Part shown: positions 9,664-18,800 of the stretch, one piece after another
Layout: each line of letters starts with the position of its first letter
How positions within the stretch are numbered: position 1 is the first letter of the stretch
NCBI RefSeq assembly: GCF_949769195.1
Contig: NZ_OX458333.1
Coordinates: 4,746,001 to 4,810,000, forward strand
From: Methylocaldum szegediense
GTDB taxonomy: Bacteria; Pseudomonadota; Gammaproteobacteria; Methylococcales; Methylococcaceae
Direction: 5' to 3'
DNA length: 64,000 bases
Program-made: the position numbers and the translations under genes
Notes under the pieces: generated by a model
Seen by the model: only the letters and a program-made list of their open reading frames with translations
Told to the model about the DNA's origin: nothing
Database searches by the model: none

Positions 9664-9698
9664 AAAAACGGGGCTCTACATTGCTGCGGAGCCCCGTT
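9664..9698 (-). terminator. Terminator/attenuator between pqqA and pqqB
   Basis: On the minus strand a 10-bp perfect stem, AACGGGGCTC with GAGCCCCGTT (9667-9676 and 9689-9698), is followed by a U tract (AAAAA at 9664-9668 on the plus strand). It sits between pqqA and the rest of the operon. The likely role is partial termination, so that the short substrate peptide is made in excess over the enzymes. Confidence 0.8.
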
Positions 9699-9719
9699 CA
9701 GGGATAAACAACCGGCGGA

Positions 9720-9794
9720 TTAGCGGTTGTAAATGTACATCGTAACCTCGAAGCCGAAGCGAAGGTCTTTGTAGCTCGGTTTTTCCCATCTCAT
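9720..9794 (-). CDS. pqqA: PQQ precursor peptide PqqA
   Basis: A 24-residue peptide, beginning MRWEKPSYKDLRFGFEVTMY and ending IYNR. It carries the invariant Glu16 and Tyr20 (E-V-T-M-Y), which PqqE cross-links and which become the PQQ backbone. A GGAGG ribosome site lies upstream, and the gene is first in the operon. The frame is open further upstream, but this ATG gives the canonical peptide length. Confidence 0.97.
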   Translation of the reverse strand: MRWEKPSYKDLRFGFEVTMYIYNR

Positions 9795-9859
9795 TTCGGA
9801 TAACCTCCAAAATCTGATTTTGTGTATCGTTAAAAGATCGCTATCTAAAGCTCGCGCAA

Positions 9860-9888
9860 AGTATACGTATCCAATTTTGGGAAAGCAA
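9860..9888 (-). promoter_or_regulatory. Predicted sigma-70 promoter of pqqABCDE
   Basis: On the minus strand, TTGCTT (9883-9888) and TATACT (9860-9865) are separated by exactly 17 bp. The expected start near 9853 gives a leader of about 58 nt before pqqA. Both hexamers are close to consensus, which fits strong constitutive expression in a methanol-oxidising organism. Confidence 0.65.
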
Positions 9889-9941
9889 CGGGAGATATTC
9901 CTGTTCGACAAAGGGAAATCGGTACTTCCTGTCAGGAACGT

Positions 9942-10694
9942 TTAGGCTGGTTCTCCGCAGGTCGGGCATTTCGGATTTCTTTTCAGGATCATTTGATGCC
10001 ATTCCATGCGTAGTGCGTCGAACAACAACAATCTTCCGCGCAGCGTCTCGCCGACGCCGGTGAGAACTTTTATCGCCTCTAGTGCCTGAAGGCTGCCGAT
10101 GATACCAGGAAGCGGGGCGAGAATGCCGCTTTGTGCGCAGCTTTCCGCGAGTTCGCCGTGATTGGCGTAAAGGCAGTTGTAACAGGGACTGTTCTCAATG
10201 CCCGGCGTAAACACCGCGAGCTGGCCTTCAAAGCGGATCACCGCTCCTGATATCAGCGGGGTTCGGTTTTTTACGCAGGCAGTGTTGACGGCGAAACGCG
10301 TCACGAAATTATCGGAACAGTCCAGCACGACATCGGCCTGTGCCACTGCTTCCTCTAATTGCGAGCCATCCAGACGGTCGGTGATTTCGGTGACTCGCAC
10401 GTCAGGATTGAGCCGTTCGAGGGTTTTGCGCGCCGATGCCGTTTTCGCTTCGCCGACGTTTTCTGTGCTGTGCGCGATTTGTCGCTGAAGATTGGAGAGG
10501 TCCACGACGTCGTAATCGTTCAGCACGAGGTTGCCGACACCAGCCGCGGCCAGATACATGGCGGCGGGTGAGCCGAGACCGCCGAGCCCGATGATGAGGG
10601 CGCGAGAGTTCAGGAGTTTTTCTTGACCCTCGACATCGAACTGAGGCAATAGAATCTGTCGGCTGTAACGTAAAAGCTGATGATCGTCCATCAC
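9942..10694 (-). CDS. moeB: MoeB/ThiF-family adenylyltransferase
   Basis: The 250-aa E1-like enzyme has the nucleotide-binding motif GLGGLGSPAAMYLAAAGVG (about residues 36-54), NLQRQ, a DCSDNF motif and zinc cysteines: one pair in CYNCLY and another in CPTCGEP at the C-terminus. Members adenylate the C-terminal glycine of MoaD or ThiS for sulfur transfer in molybdopterin or thiamine synthesis. MoeB is the likeliest name, but ThiF/HesA cannot be excluded. It is immediately upstream of the pqq promoter on the same strand; no MoaD/ThiS partner lies next to it. mobA is in this window, at 23.6 kb. Confidence 0.85.
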   Translation of the reverse strand: MMDDHQLLRYSRQILLPQFDVEGQEKLLNSRALIIGLGGLGSPAAMYLAAAGVGNLVLNDYDVVDLSNLQRQIAHSTENVGEAKTASARKTLERLNPDVRVTEITDRLDGSQLEEAVAQADVVLDCSDNFVTRFAVNTACVKNRTPLISGAVIRFEGQLAVFTPGIENSPCYNCLYANHGELAESCAQSGILAPLPGIIGSLQALEAIKVLTGVGETLRGRLLLFDALRMEWHQMILKRNPKCPTCGEPA

Positions 10695-10821
10695 TCGTCG
10701 CTGGAAACTCTAAGAGAAAAAGGGTAGGCCAGTTTATCGATAAAACGTGCTCGCTGCATGCAACCAGAAAAGGTATTGGCTCCCTAGTTGAGTCTCGGCT
10801 TGGGCGCTATTGTCGAGTGAA

Positions 10822-11427
10822 TTAACTTCGCTGCATCCACCCCGACAAAAAGGTTTCGATGAGCGTAGTCAAAAGAGGTTCGGCGTCGGAAAGACCGGCG
10901 ATGCCGAGTTTGTCGGTAAGCGCCAGGGTACAGATGCCGTGTACGCCTCCCCAGAGTGCTCGGGCGGCCAAGGCAACCTCGCCCGGTTTTCGGCTAGGGG
11001 CGAGCTGTACAAGCAGCCGCTCAACCCGATCGAACAAGACGGGGATGCGGTTTCGATACCACTCGGGTGAGGCGTTTGCGGCGGGTGAGCCGCGTCCGAA
11101 AATGAGCTCCCAACGCCCGAGATTCGATGTGGCAAACCGGAAATATGCAAGGCCCAATTCCACCAAGGCAGCCTTAGGGGTGTTGCTTCGGGCGGCGGCC
11201 CGGTCGAGTTCGGCGGCCAGTTCGGATAAGGTTCGAGCATTTACCTGGAAGATCAGATCGTCGAGGTTCGCGAAAACCAGATAGAGGCTGCCGACGGTAT
11301 AGCCGATTTCGTTCGCGATCTTACGGGTGCTGAGGGCCGCCGCGCCTTCCCGTTCGACAATGGTTTTCGTGGCGTTCAAAGCCATCTCGCGAATCTCATC
11401 GCGGCTATGGTCACTTCGTCTGGCCAT
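10822..11427 (-). CDS. TetR-family transcriptional regulator (WHG-type C-terminal domain)
   Basis: The 201-aa protein has an N-terminal TetR helix-turn-helix (ATKTIVEREGAAALSTRKIANEIGYTVGSLY, about residues 17-50). The all-alpha C-terminal ligand domain contains the ALWGGVHGICTLAL stretch typical of the WHG (TetR_C_33-like) subgroup. ATGs at 11427 and 11433 are both possible. Ligand and targets are unknown. The neighbours are moeB-like on one side and a divergent DUF2782 gene on the other. Confidence 0.85.
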   Translation of the reverse strand: MARRSDHSRDEIREMALNATKTIVEREGAAALSTRKIANEIGYTVGSLYLVFANLDDLIFQVNARTLSELAAELDRAAARSNTPKAALVELGLAYFRFATSNLGRWELIFGRGSPAANASPEWYRNRIPVLFDRVERLLVQLAPSRKPGEVALAARALWGGVHGICTLALTDKLGIAGLSDAEPLLTTLIETFLSGWMQRS

Positions 11428-11719
11428 GCGCAAGATCGTTGGTCATTCCAGGGAATTTCACCGGGCTGCGCCGGTCTTTAAATAAGAACCTTCGAATCAA
11501 ACCCATTTTAAGGCGAGGTAAAAAAGTTGATACTCGTCATCGCGGGCGTTCGAGGTGTCGGCTAATCTTAGCATCATTCAATGTCCCGTCCGGCGTTCAG
11601 AATACCGAGTGCCCTGGGCCTAAAGGTCGGCCACGTTTAATCAACCGAAGCGGGTTTCTCGAGCCGATATGTACTATCATTGGCGAACCTTGAGCCCGTC
11701 GTTTTCAGCAGGATTCATC

Positions 11720-12049
11720 ATGTTCCGGATCATTGCCCTCTGTCTTTTGCTTAGCACGGTATCCGTCCAGGCGCAGGAAGAACTTGCGCCGGTTCCGGAA
11801 CCGCCGGATATCCCGCCGCAGGTCGAGAGCGGCGAACCTATGGAACCGGATGTCACAATTATTCGGCGGGGCGAGGACATTATCGAAGAATACCGGATCA
11901 ACAATCGGCTCTACATGGTCAAGATTAAGCCACGCATCGGGCCGGCGTATTATCTGGTCGACACCGACGGGGACGGCAATCTGGACGTGCGTCGCAGCGA
12001 TCTGGAGGATGACATGCAGATTCCCCAGTGGGTACTTTTTAGCTGGTGA
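11720..12049 (+). CDS. DUF2782 periplasmic protein
   Basis: The 109-aa protein has a signal peptide (MFRIIALCLLLSTVSVQAQ), a proline/glutamate-rich linker, and a compact domain with VTIIRRGEDIIEEYRINNRLYMVK and VDTDGDGNL. It ends PQWVLFSW, as DUF2782 proteins do. The family is widespread in gammaproteobacteria and has no assigned role; in some genomes it sits near polA or gshA-like genes. The start at 11720 is chosen because it opens the signal peptide. The next gene downstream is gshA, 164 bp away. Confidence 0.8.
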   Translation: MFRIIALCLLLSTVSVQAQEELAPVPEPPDIPPQVESGEPMEPDVTIIRRGEDIIEEYRINNRLYMVKIKPRIGPAYYLVDTDGDGNLDVRRSDLEDDMQIPQWVLFSW

Positions 12050-12213
12050 GTCGCCGCCCGATTCGACTCCTGGGTTTGCGCTACAGGCCAAACGGTCGTC
12101 TTTGATAGAATGAAAATAAATCGGGGTGTTTCGTAATACGTCGAATCTGGGTCGTCATTCGGTAAATTCACGAGTTCCCGCCTTCCAAGAACAACACCAA
12201 GGATTATTCGCGC

Positions 12214-13794
12214 TTGAGCCAAAGCATAGACTCCCGGCTTAATCGGCTTATTCATACCGGCCAACAGCATTTACTGAGAAACGGCCTCAAAGGGTTGGAG
12301 AAGGAGAGCCTTCGACTTACGCCCAATGGGACTATCTCGCATACCCGACATCCAATAGGCATTGGATCGGCGCTGACGCATCCCTATATCACCACGGATT
12401 ATTCCGAGGCGCTGATCGAGCTCATTACACCGCCTTATGCGGATCCTGCGGAAACCTTGCGGTTTCTAAAGGATTTGCACAGTTTCGTATACCGCCATCT
12501 GAATGACGAGATTCTGCTCGGCACCTCCATGCCCTGCGGTGTGACCAGCGACGAAAGCATCCCCATTGCCGAATACGGCACGTCCAACATCGGGCGGATG
12601 AAGCATATTTATCGGCGTGGGCTCGCCTATCGCTACGGGCGTATGATGCAGGCCATCGCCGGCGTGCATTTCAATTATTCGGTCAACGAAGGTTTGTGGC
12701 CGGTCTTGCGGGAGCTGGAAGACGGAGCGGAATCCCTGGCCAGTTTTATCGCCGACAGCTACTTCGGTATCGTGCGCAATGTCCATCGCCACGGGTGGCT
12801 AACCATTTATTTGTTCGGCGCCTCCCCAGCTTTTTCCAAGTCTTTTTTCGCGGGGCGGGAGCATCTTGCATCACGCTTTTCGGAATTCGACGCCCGCACG
12901 CTTTTCCGTCCTTATGCGACCTCGCTGCGCATGAGCGACATCGGCTACAAGAACGATAGCCAGTCCGGGCTCGACATCTCTTTCAACAATCTCGAGGAAT
13001 ACGTGGCGAGCCTTGGCAGGGCGATAGAGACGCCTTATCCGCTTTACGAGAGGATTGGCGTCAAGGTGGACGGAGAATACCGACAACTGAACAGCAATAT
13101 TCTGCAGATCGAGAACGAGTACTACAGCGTTGTTCGTCCCAAGCAGGTCGCCGAGTCCGGCGAGAAGCCGACACTCGCCCTGAAGCGGCGCGGAGTGCGC
13201 TATCTGGAGCTGCGGTCGTTGGACTTGAACTGTTTCAGTTCCGCCGGAGCCAGTTTGGATCAGCTTCGCTTCTTGGAGACCTTTTTGCTTTTCTGCCTCT
13301 TGAAACAGAGTCCGCCTTTGGATTCCGCGGAGAAAGCAGAAATTAGTCAGAACGGCATGGCGGTCGCCTGCTGCGGCCGCACGCCCGGGTTCAAGTTACG
13401 GCGTCAAGGCCGAGAGGTATTTCTGAAGGATTGGGCCAGGGAAATACTCGATGGCATGCGCGGCATCGCCGAGATTCTCGATGCAGGGGACGCTTTCATG
13501 CCCTACACCCGAAGTCTGGAGATTCAGGCCGCCGCGGTTTCCGATCCGGATCTGACGCCATCCGCCCGCATGCTGGCCGATATGAGAGCGAACGGTGAGT
13601 CCTACGAGGATTACGCACTGCGGATATCGAAAGAGCATGCACAGACCTTCCGCGATCGCTTCCTTTCCGCCGAGCGAGCGGAGTTCTTTCGTCGCCTGAC
13701 CGAGGAATCACTCGAGGAGCAGCGTCAGATCGAGGCTTCCGATCGATTGTCTTTCGACGAATTTTTGCAACGCTATTTTGCCCAAAAGGAATAA
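12214..13794 (+). CDS. gshA: Glutamate-cysteine ligase (proteobacterial GshA type)
   Basis: The 526-aa protein matches the enterobacterial GshA family: GLEKESLRL near the N-terminus, TDYSEALIELITPP, GRMKHIYRRGLAYRYGRMMQ, IAGVHFNYS, and SNILQIENEYYS with GVRYLELRSLDLN. The enzyme joins glutamate and cysteine with ATP, the first step of glutathione synthesis. The start is a TTG, supported by AAGGA about 10 bp upstream. Glutathione links it to gloB at 21.4 kb, though the two are not co-transcribed. Confidence 0.94.
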   Translation: MSQSIDSRLNRLIHTGQQHLLRNGLKGLEKESLRLTPNGTISHTRHPIGIGSALTHPYITTDYSEALIELITPPYADPAETLRFLKDLHSFVYRHLNDEILLGTSMPCGVTSDESIPIAEYGTSNIGRMKHIYRRGLAYRYGRMMQAIAGVHFNYSVNEGLWPVLRELEDGAESLASFIADSYFGIVRNVHRHGWLTIYLFGASPAFSKSFFAGREHLASRFSEFDARTLFRPYATSLRMSDIGYKNDSQSGLDISFNNLEEYVASLGRAIETPYPLYERIGVKVDGEYRQLNSNILQIENEYYSVVRPKQVAESGEKPTLALKRRGVRYLELRSLDLNCFSSAGASLDQLRFLETFLLFCLLKQSPPLDSAEKAEISQNGMAVACCGRTPGFKLRRQGREVFLKDWAREILDGMRGIAEILDAGDAFMPYTRSLEIQAAAVSDPDLTPSARMLADMRANGESYEDYALRISKEHAQTFRDRFLSAERAEFFRRLTEESLEEQRQIEASDRLSFDEFLQRYFAQKE

Positions 13795-13891
13795 TGGGCT
13801 GAAAATCATTGCGTGGTCGGTTTAGCCGCCAGGCCCACCTCGATTTCGGTCTCGCCCGTAATCTCGTATCTGCTTTCTCGTGGAGGTCGCC

Positions 13892-15136
13892 ATGGATTAC
13901 CAGCACATTCGGCTTCCCGCCGGCGGCGAAAAAATCAGCATTCAGAACGGCCGGCTTCACGTGCCCGACCAGCCTGTAGTCGGTTATATCGAAGGCGACG
14001 GTATCGGTCCGGATATCATGCGGGCCGCTCTCAAGGTTTGGGATGCTGCCGTTCTTAAGGCGTACGGAGGATCGCGCAAAATCCATTGGTGCGAGATTTT
14101 TCTCGGAGAAAAGGCCGCTGCCCTCTACGGAGATCCGTTTCCCCAGGAGGCGGTACAGGCGCTTGAAGATCTCGTCGTTTCCATCAAAGGTCCGTTGACC
14201 ACGCCGGTAGGCGGAGGAATGCGGTCCATCAACGTCTCTCTTCGACAAGCGCTCGATCTTTACGCCTGTGTACGCCCTGTACGCCATTTTCCGGGCGTGC
14301 CCTCGCCTCTGCGTTGTCCGGAAGCCGTGGATGTGGTGATCTTTCGCGAAAATACCGAGGATGTGTACGCAGGTGTCGAATATCCGGCCGGGTCGGCAGA
14401 AGCCGCGAAACTCGAGCGTTTTTTGAAGGAGGAACTTGGGGCTGATTTTCATCAGGGCAGCGCCCTGGGCGTGAAGCCGGTGAGCGAGTTTGGAAGCAAG
14501 CGCTTAATTCGTAAGGCGATCCGCTACGCGCTCGATCATGGACGGAAAAGCGTCACCTTGGTGCACAAGGGCAATATCATGAAATATACCGAGGGTGCCT
14601 TCCGCAATTGGGGTTATGAACTTGCCCGCACGGAATTCGCGGACCAGACCATTACCGAAGAGGCGTTGGGCGGGGTACATCCCGGCCAGCTGCCGGACGG
14701 CAAGATCGTCATCAAGGACCGTATCGCCGACATCATGTTCCAGCAGATGCTGCTTCGGCCCGAGGAATTCGACGTTATCGCCACGCTCAACTTGAACGGC
14801 GACTATCTTTCCGATGCAGTAGCAGCGGAAGTGGGAGGCGTAGGCATCGCACCGGGGGGTAACATCGGTGACTTCATCGCTGTATTCGAGGCAACTCACG
14901 GTTCGGCACCCAAGTATGCGGGCCTGGATAAGGCTAACCCCGGGTCACTGCTCTTCAGCGGGGTGATGTTGCTGGACTACCTGGGATGGCAGGAGGCGGC
15001 AAGAGCGGTGGAGGCCGCTTATACTTCTGTTGTCGGCCGGAAGATTGTCACGTACGACTTCGCTCGGCAGATGGAAGGTGCACGCGAGGTGAAGACTAGC
15101 GAGTTCGCTGAGGCGATGGTTGCGGCAATGGGGTGA
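13892..15136 (+). CDS. icd: Isocitrate dehydrogenase (NADP-dependent type)
   Basis: The 414-aa protein shows the isocitrate/isopropylmalate dehydrogenase features: [12 protein letters not shown], the substrate loop [45 protein letters not shown], and the Asp-rich metal site in NLNGDYLSD. The C-terminal [11 protein letters not shown] supports NADP preference. It oxidises isocitrate to 2-oxoglutarate. GGAGG at 13882-13886 sets the ATG at 13892 as start. A strong terminator follows. Confidence 0.94.
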   Translation: MDYQHIRLPAGGEKISIQNGRLHVPDQPVVGYIEGDGIGPDIMRAALKVWDAAVLKAYGGSRKIHWCEIFLGEKAAALYGDPFPQEAVQALEDLVVSIKGPLTTPVGGGMRSINVSLRQALDLYACVRPVRHFPGVPSPLRCPEAVDVVIFRENTEDVYAGVEYPAGSAEAAKLERFLKEELGADFHQGSALGVKPVSEFGSKRLIRKAIRYALDHGRKSVTLVHKGNIMKYTEGAFRNWGYELARTEFADQTITEEALGGVHPGQLPDGKIVIKDRIADIMFQQMLLRPEEFDVIATLNLNGDYLSDAVAAEVGGVGIAPGGNIGDFIAVFEATHGSAPKYAGLDKANPGSLLFSGVMLLDYLGWQEAARAVEAAYTSVVGRKIVTYDFARQMEGAREVKTSEFAEAMVAAMG

Positions 15137-15150
15137 AAATCGGCTACAAA

Positions 15151-15180
15151 AAAAGCAGGGTGATTTGTCACCCTGCTTTT
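15151..15180. terminator. Bidirectional rho-independent terminator
   Basis: A perfect 13-bp stem, AAAAGCAGGGTGA with TCACCCTGCTTTT (15151-15163 and 15168-15180), has a 4-nt loop and T tracts in both directions. It serves icd (plus strand) and the small periplasmic protein gene (minus strand), which converge here. Confidence 0.9.
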
Positions 15181-15200
15181 CCTGCTTGCGAGCGTCGTAA

Positions 15201-15569
15201 TTAGAGACCGGTGAAGACCTTTTCCATAGCGGCAGCGGCCTCGCCCAAGATCGGCGCGGCGTCCTGCGGACTGCCGTTTGAACAAATGTCCCTGGCTTCG
15301 TTCACCTTTTTCATGGCGTCCTGCATCGGTTTGCCGGCGGCGTCGCCAGTGATTTCCTTGTAGTATTGCTTGGTCTGCTTGATGGCGGACAGGCAGCCTT
15401 CCTTGTTGCCCTCGGCGGCGGCGGCTTGGGCTTCTTTGGTGGTCTGGATAGTCTTGCTAAAGAACTCCTTCACACCAGCGGCGGTTTCGGCGGCAATGGC
15501 GCTACCCGACGTAGCCAATACACCGGTCAACAACGAAGCGCCCAGGACAAAGGTTTTGCTGATTTTCAT
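15201..15569 (-). CDS. Small helical exported protein of unknown function
   Basis: The 122-aa protein has a clear signal peptide (to about residue 27, SAIAAET). The mature part of about 95 residues is helical, rich in Ala, Lys, Glu and Gln, and has two cysteines (EGCLSA and RDICSN) that could form a disulfide. Its helical pattern faintly recalls SmbP-like small metal-binding proteins but lacks their histidines, so that link is only a suggestion. AGAGGAGA precedes the ATG at 15569. It shares a terminator with icd. The low-complexity helices make distant homology unreliable. Confidence 0.6.
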   Translation of the reverse strand: MKISKTFVLGASLLTGVLATSGSAIAAETAAGVKEFFSKTIQTTKEAQAAAAEGNKEGCLSAIKQTKQYYKEITGDAAGKPMQDAMKKVNEARDICSNGSPQDAAPILGEAAAAMEKVFTGL

Positions 15570-15806
15570 TCTCTTGCGTTCTCCTCTGGCCATTCCTCTG
15601 GAACAACCAATCAAATGTCACACTTGCTTATTGGGTGCTGACGCATACGCCGCCATGGCTACGCCGCGTTTTTCGGGTAACACCCGGTCGCGCGCTTCTA
15701 CGATGGCGTCGCTCTAGGACGCGCTCGAGAGCCGTCCATGCAGTCAACGGGCGTCAATAGTAAAAGACTTTCCGGATATTGTCATGCTTTCGTCACGGCA
15801 AATTTT

Positions 15807-18800
15807 TCAGCTGGGTCGTCGCTCGCCGGTTTTGGCTAGCAGATAATCCAGCCACATCGCCGATAGCTTCTCCTGTACGGAGTTTTGACGCAGGCGTGCG
15901 TACAAATTGGGGAAATCCACCCGGTCGAGGTCCTGATCCTGGTTGTAGCAGGAGTACACGAAATACGGCTTGCCGCTGTCCGGTTCCACGTGCTTGCACA
16001 GGCATTGTGCACAAACGCCCTTCATCATGCATTGCATCGGCGAATTGATGGAGCCTATGGCGGAGTGATGAGGTTTCAGATACGGCTTGAGAACGCCGTA
16101 ACGGGCCTCCTTGACCGCCGCCATCATCCGGTCGGACCCGATCACGATCATGTGATCGACGTCGTCCATGTGGATAGGCGTCGGACCCAGTTCGCCTTTG
16201 GCATAAGCCACCATCGCTTCGACGATATTGCCGACGAAGGTCTTGTCCTGAGGACGTAGCGGCGGAATGGGTTCTGCCCCCGGAAGATTGTCGACCGACC
16301 AGACCACCACGTCCGAAGCCGCCTCGATTTCTCGGACCTTGAACACGTCTTCGCGTTTTCGATAACCGGCGAAATAAATGACCTGGCTACCCGCGGCGCG
16401 CAGCGCTTTACCGATGGAGAACAGTACCGCATTGCCGAGTCCCCCGCCGGCGAGCAGCACCGTCTGCCCGGCGTGAAGCTCGGTGGGGGCGCCGGTGACA
16501 CCCATCACCACGATGGGATCGCCCGGTTTCCACTGCGCGCAGAGCTTGGAGGACGACCCCATCTCCAATGCGATCAGAGAAATGAGTCCTTGTTCCTTGT
16601 CGACCCAGGCGCCGGTCAGAGCCAGTCCTTCTGCGGCCAACACGGTGTCGTCCAGCACGGGCGCGAACGTTTCGAAATTCTGAACGCGGTAGAACTGTCC
16701 GGGACAGAAGTGTTTCGCGGCCAGTGGAGCCCTGACGATGACTTCGACGATAGTCGGCGTGAGCCGATTGATTTCCACGATATGCGCCCGCAGCACGTCG
16801 TCCAGCTTGCGTTGGAATTCCTTAAGCTGGGCCTGGCGCTGAGGCTGTAGGGTGGGATCGAGTGCGGCAAGATCCTTTTGAAAGAGCTTGACAATGTAAG
16901 GATATCCGTTCTTGGCACTGGCCATGGCTTTGACGACGTTGCCGGCGTAAACCGGATGGTTGTCGCCGTAGAACGTGATGAATTTGCCGTGACGTCGGTA
17001 CGAAGTGAACGGGGCTGGTTTGCCGATTTTCGGGATAGCGGTGTCATTGACCGGTTCGAGCTTCGGAATCTCGCTCAGCCAATTAGGTTCGTAGCGTTGG
17101 TAGAACTTCTGATCCATCTCAAACGTATCCGGATGTTCGGATTCGTAGATGGTGTTGGGCGAGGTGCCGGCGGCTATGAACAGACTGCGTAGCGGTACTT
17201 CGAGCGTGCCGACTTTCTGCCAGCGGCCATCCTGTTCCTCGAGTTTCTCGAAGCGCACCGCACGAAGATGCCCGTATTCGTCTTCCAGCGCCTCGAGCGG
17301 GTTCATGCCCTCGGCTAGCAGAATGCCTTCGTCCATGGCTTCTTTGATTTCCTCGTGATTCTGCCGGTACGCAGGGGAGTCCTTCATGCCCTTGCGATAG
17401 TACAGCGTGACGCCTCCCCAGGCGTTCAGCAAAGGCAGGAAATCGGGTTTTTCCCCGGCGGCTTGCGCGCGCTGTCGTTCTGCCTGGATGGCCTTGGCGT
17501 GCTCCAGGAACTCGTCGAGAATCGCCAATTCTTCCTCGTCGTAGCGGGAACGTACGGCGTCCTCGCCCCATTGGGCGCAGAGCTTCTCGTAGCGGTGCAT
17601 GATCTTCTCGACCTGCACCGGGTAATAGGCCAGGAGCTCGGTGGCGGTGTCGATGGCGGTCAGTCCGCCGCCGATCACGCCGGCCGGAAGGCGCACTTGC
17701 AGATTGGCCAGCGACGATTCCTTGGCGGCGCCGGTCAATTGCAGCGCCATCAAGAAGTCCGACGCTTTGCGAATGCCCCGGATCAGGTTGTTCTTGATGT
17801 CGATGATGGTGGGTTTGCCAGCCCCGGCGGCGATGGCGATATGATCGAAGCCCAGGTCCCAAGCCTCATTGATCGTGAGTGTGCCGCCGAAGCGCACGCC
17901 GCCGTAGCAGCGGAAGCTGTGCCGCCGCAACAGGGTGAGATAAATGACTTTCAGGAAATTCTTGTCCCAGCGCACCGTGATGCCGTATTCGGCTACGCCG
18001 CCGAAACCCAGCATGATGCGTTTGTCCAGGTCTTCGTACAGCTCTCGGAAGTCTTGGATAGGACGGGGTGGATGGGTCTCGTCGCCGACGATGTCCTTGG
18101 GCAAGGGTTCGATCTTGAGGCCGTCGATGCCGACCACGCCGAAACCCTCGTTGATCAAATAATGCGCCAGCGTGTAACCGGCGGGTCCCATTCCGACCAC
18201 CAGCACGTTCTTGCCGTTATACGGAAGCGGGTACGGCCGCTTGACATTGAGCGGGTTCCAGCGGGTCAAAACGCTGTAGATTTCGAAGCCCCAAGGCATG
18301 AACAGCACGTCGGTGAGAACATTAGTCTCGATCTGCGGGATATTGACCGGCTCGGTTTTCTGATAAATGCAGCCCTTCATGCAATCGTTGCAGATGCGAT
18401 GGCCGGTGCCGGGGCAGAGCGGATTGTCAATAGTGATCAGCGCCAGCGCGCCGATGTTATCGCCTTGCCGCTTGAGGACATGCATCTCGGAAATCTTTTC
18501 TTCCAGCGGGCAGCCGGTGATGGTCACCCCAAGCGGGTTTGTTTTGTAAGTGCCGTCCTTTCTGTTCCGCATGCCCTTCGAGCACGAGTCAGTGTCCCGG
18601 TCGTGACAGTAGATGCAGTGGTCGACCTCGTACAGAACGCGCCGTCCGGGAAAACGCGGATCGGTGAGGCCGAACCCGTCGCGTCGCCGGTGGTGCTCCT
18701 CGGGCGCCGCCCATACGGTGTAACCTTCCGCCGGGCGCGTTTCGTGATGGACCAGATGATTGAAGTCGGTCTTGGCCGGGAATTTGAAGCTGACCCAGCC

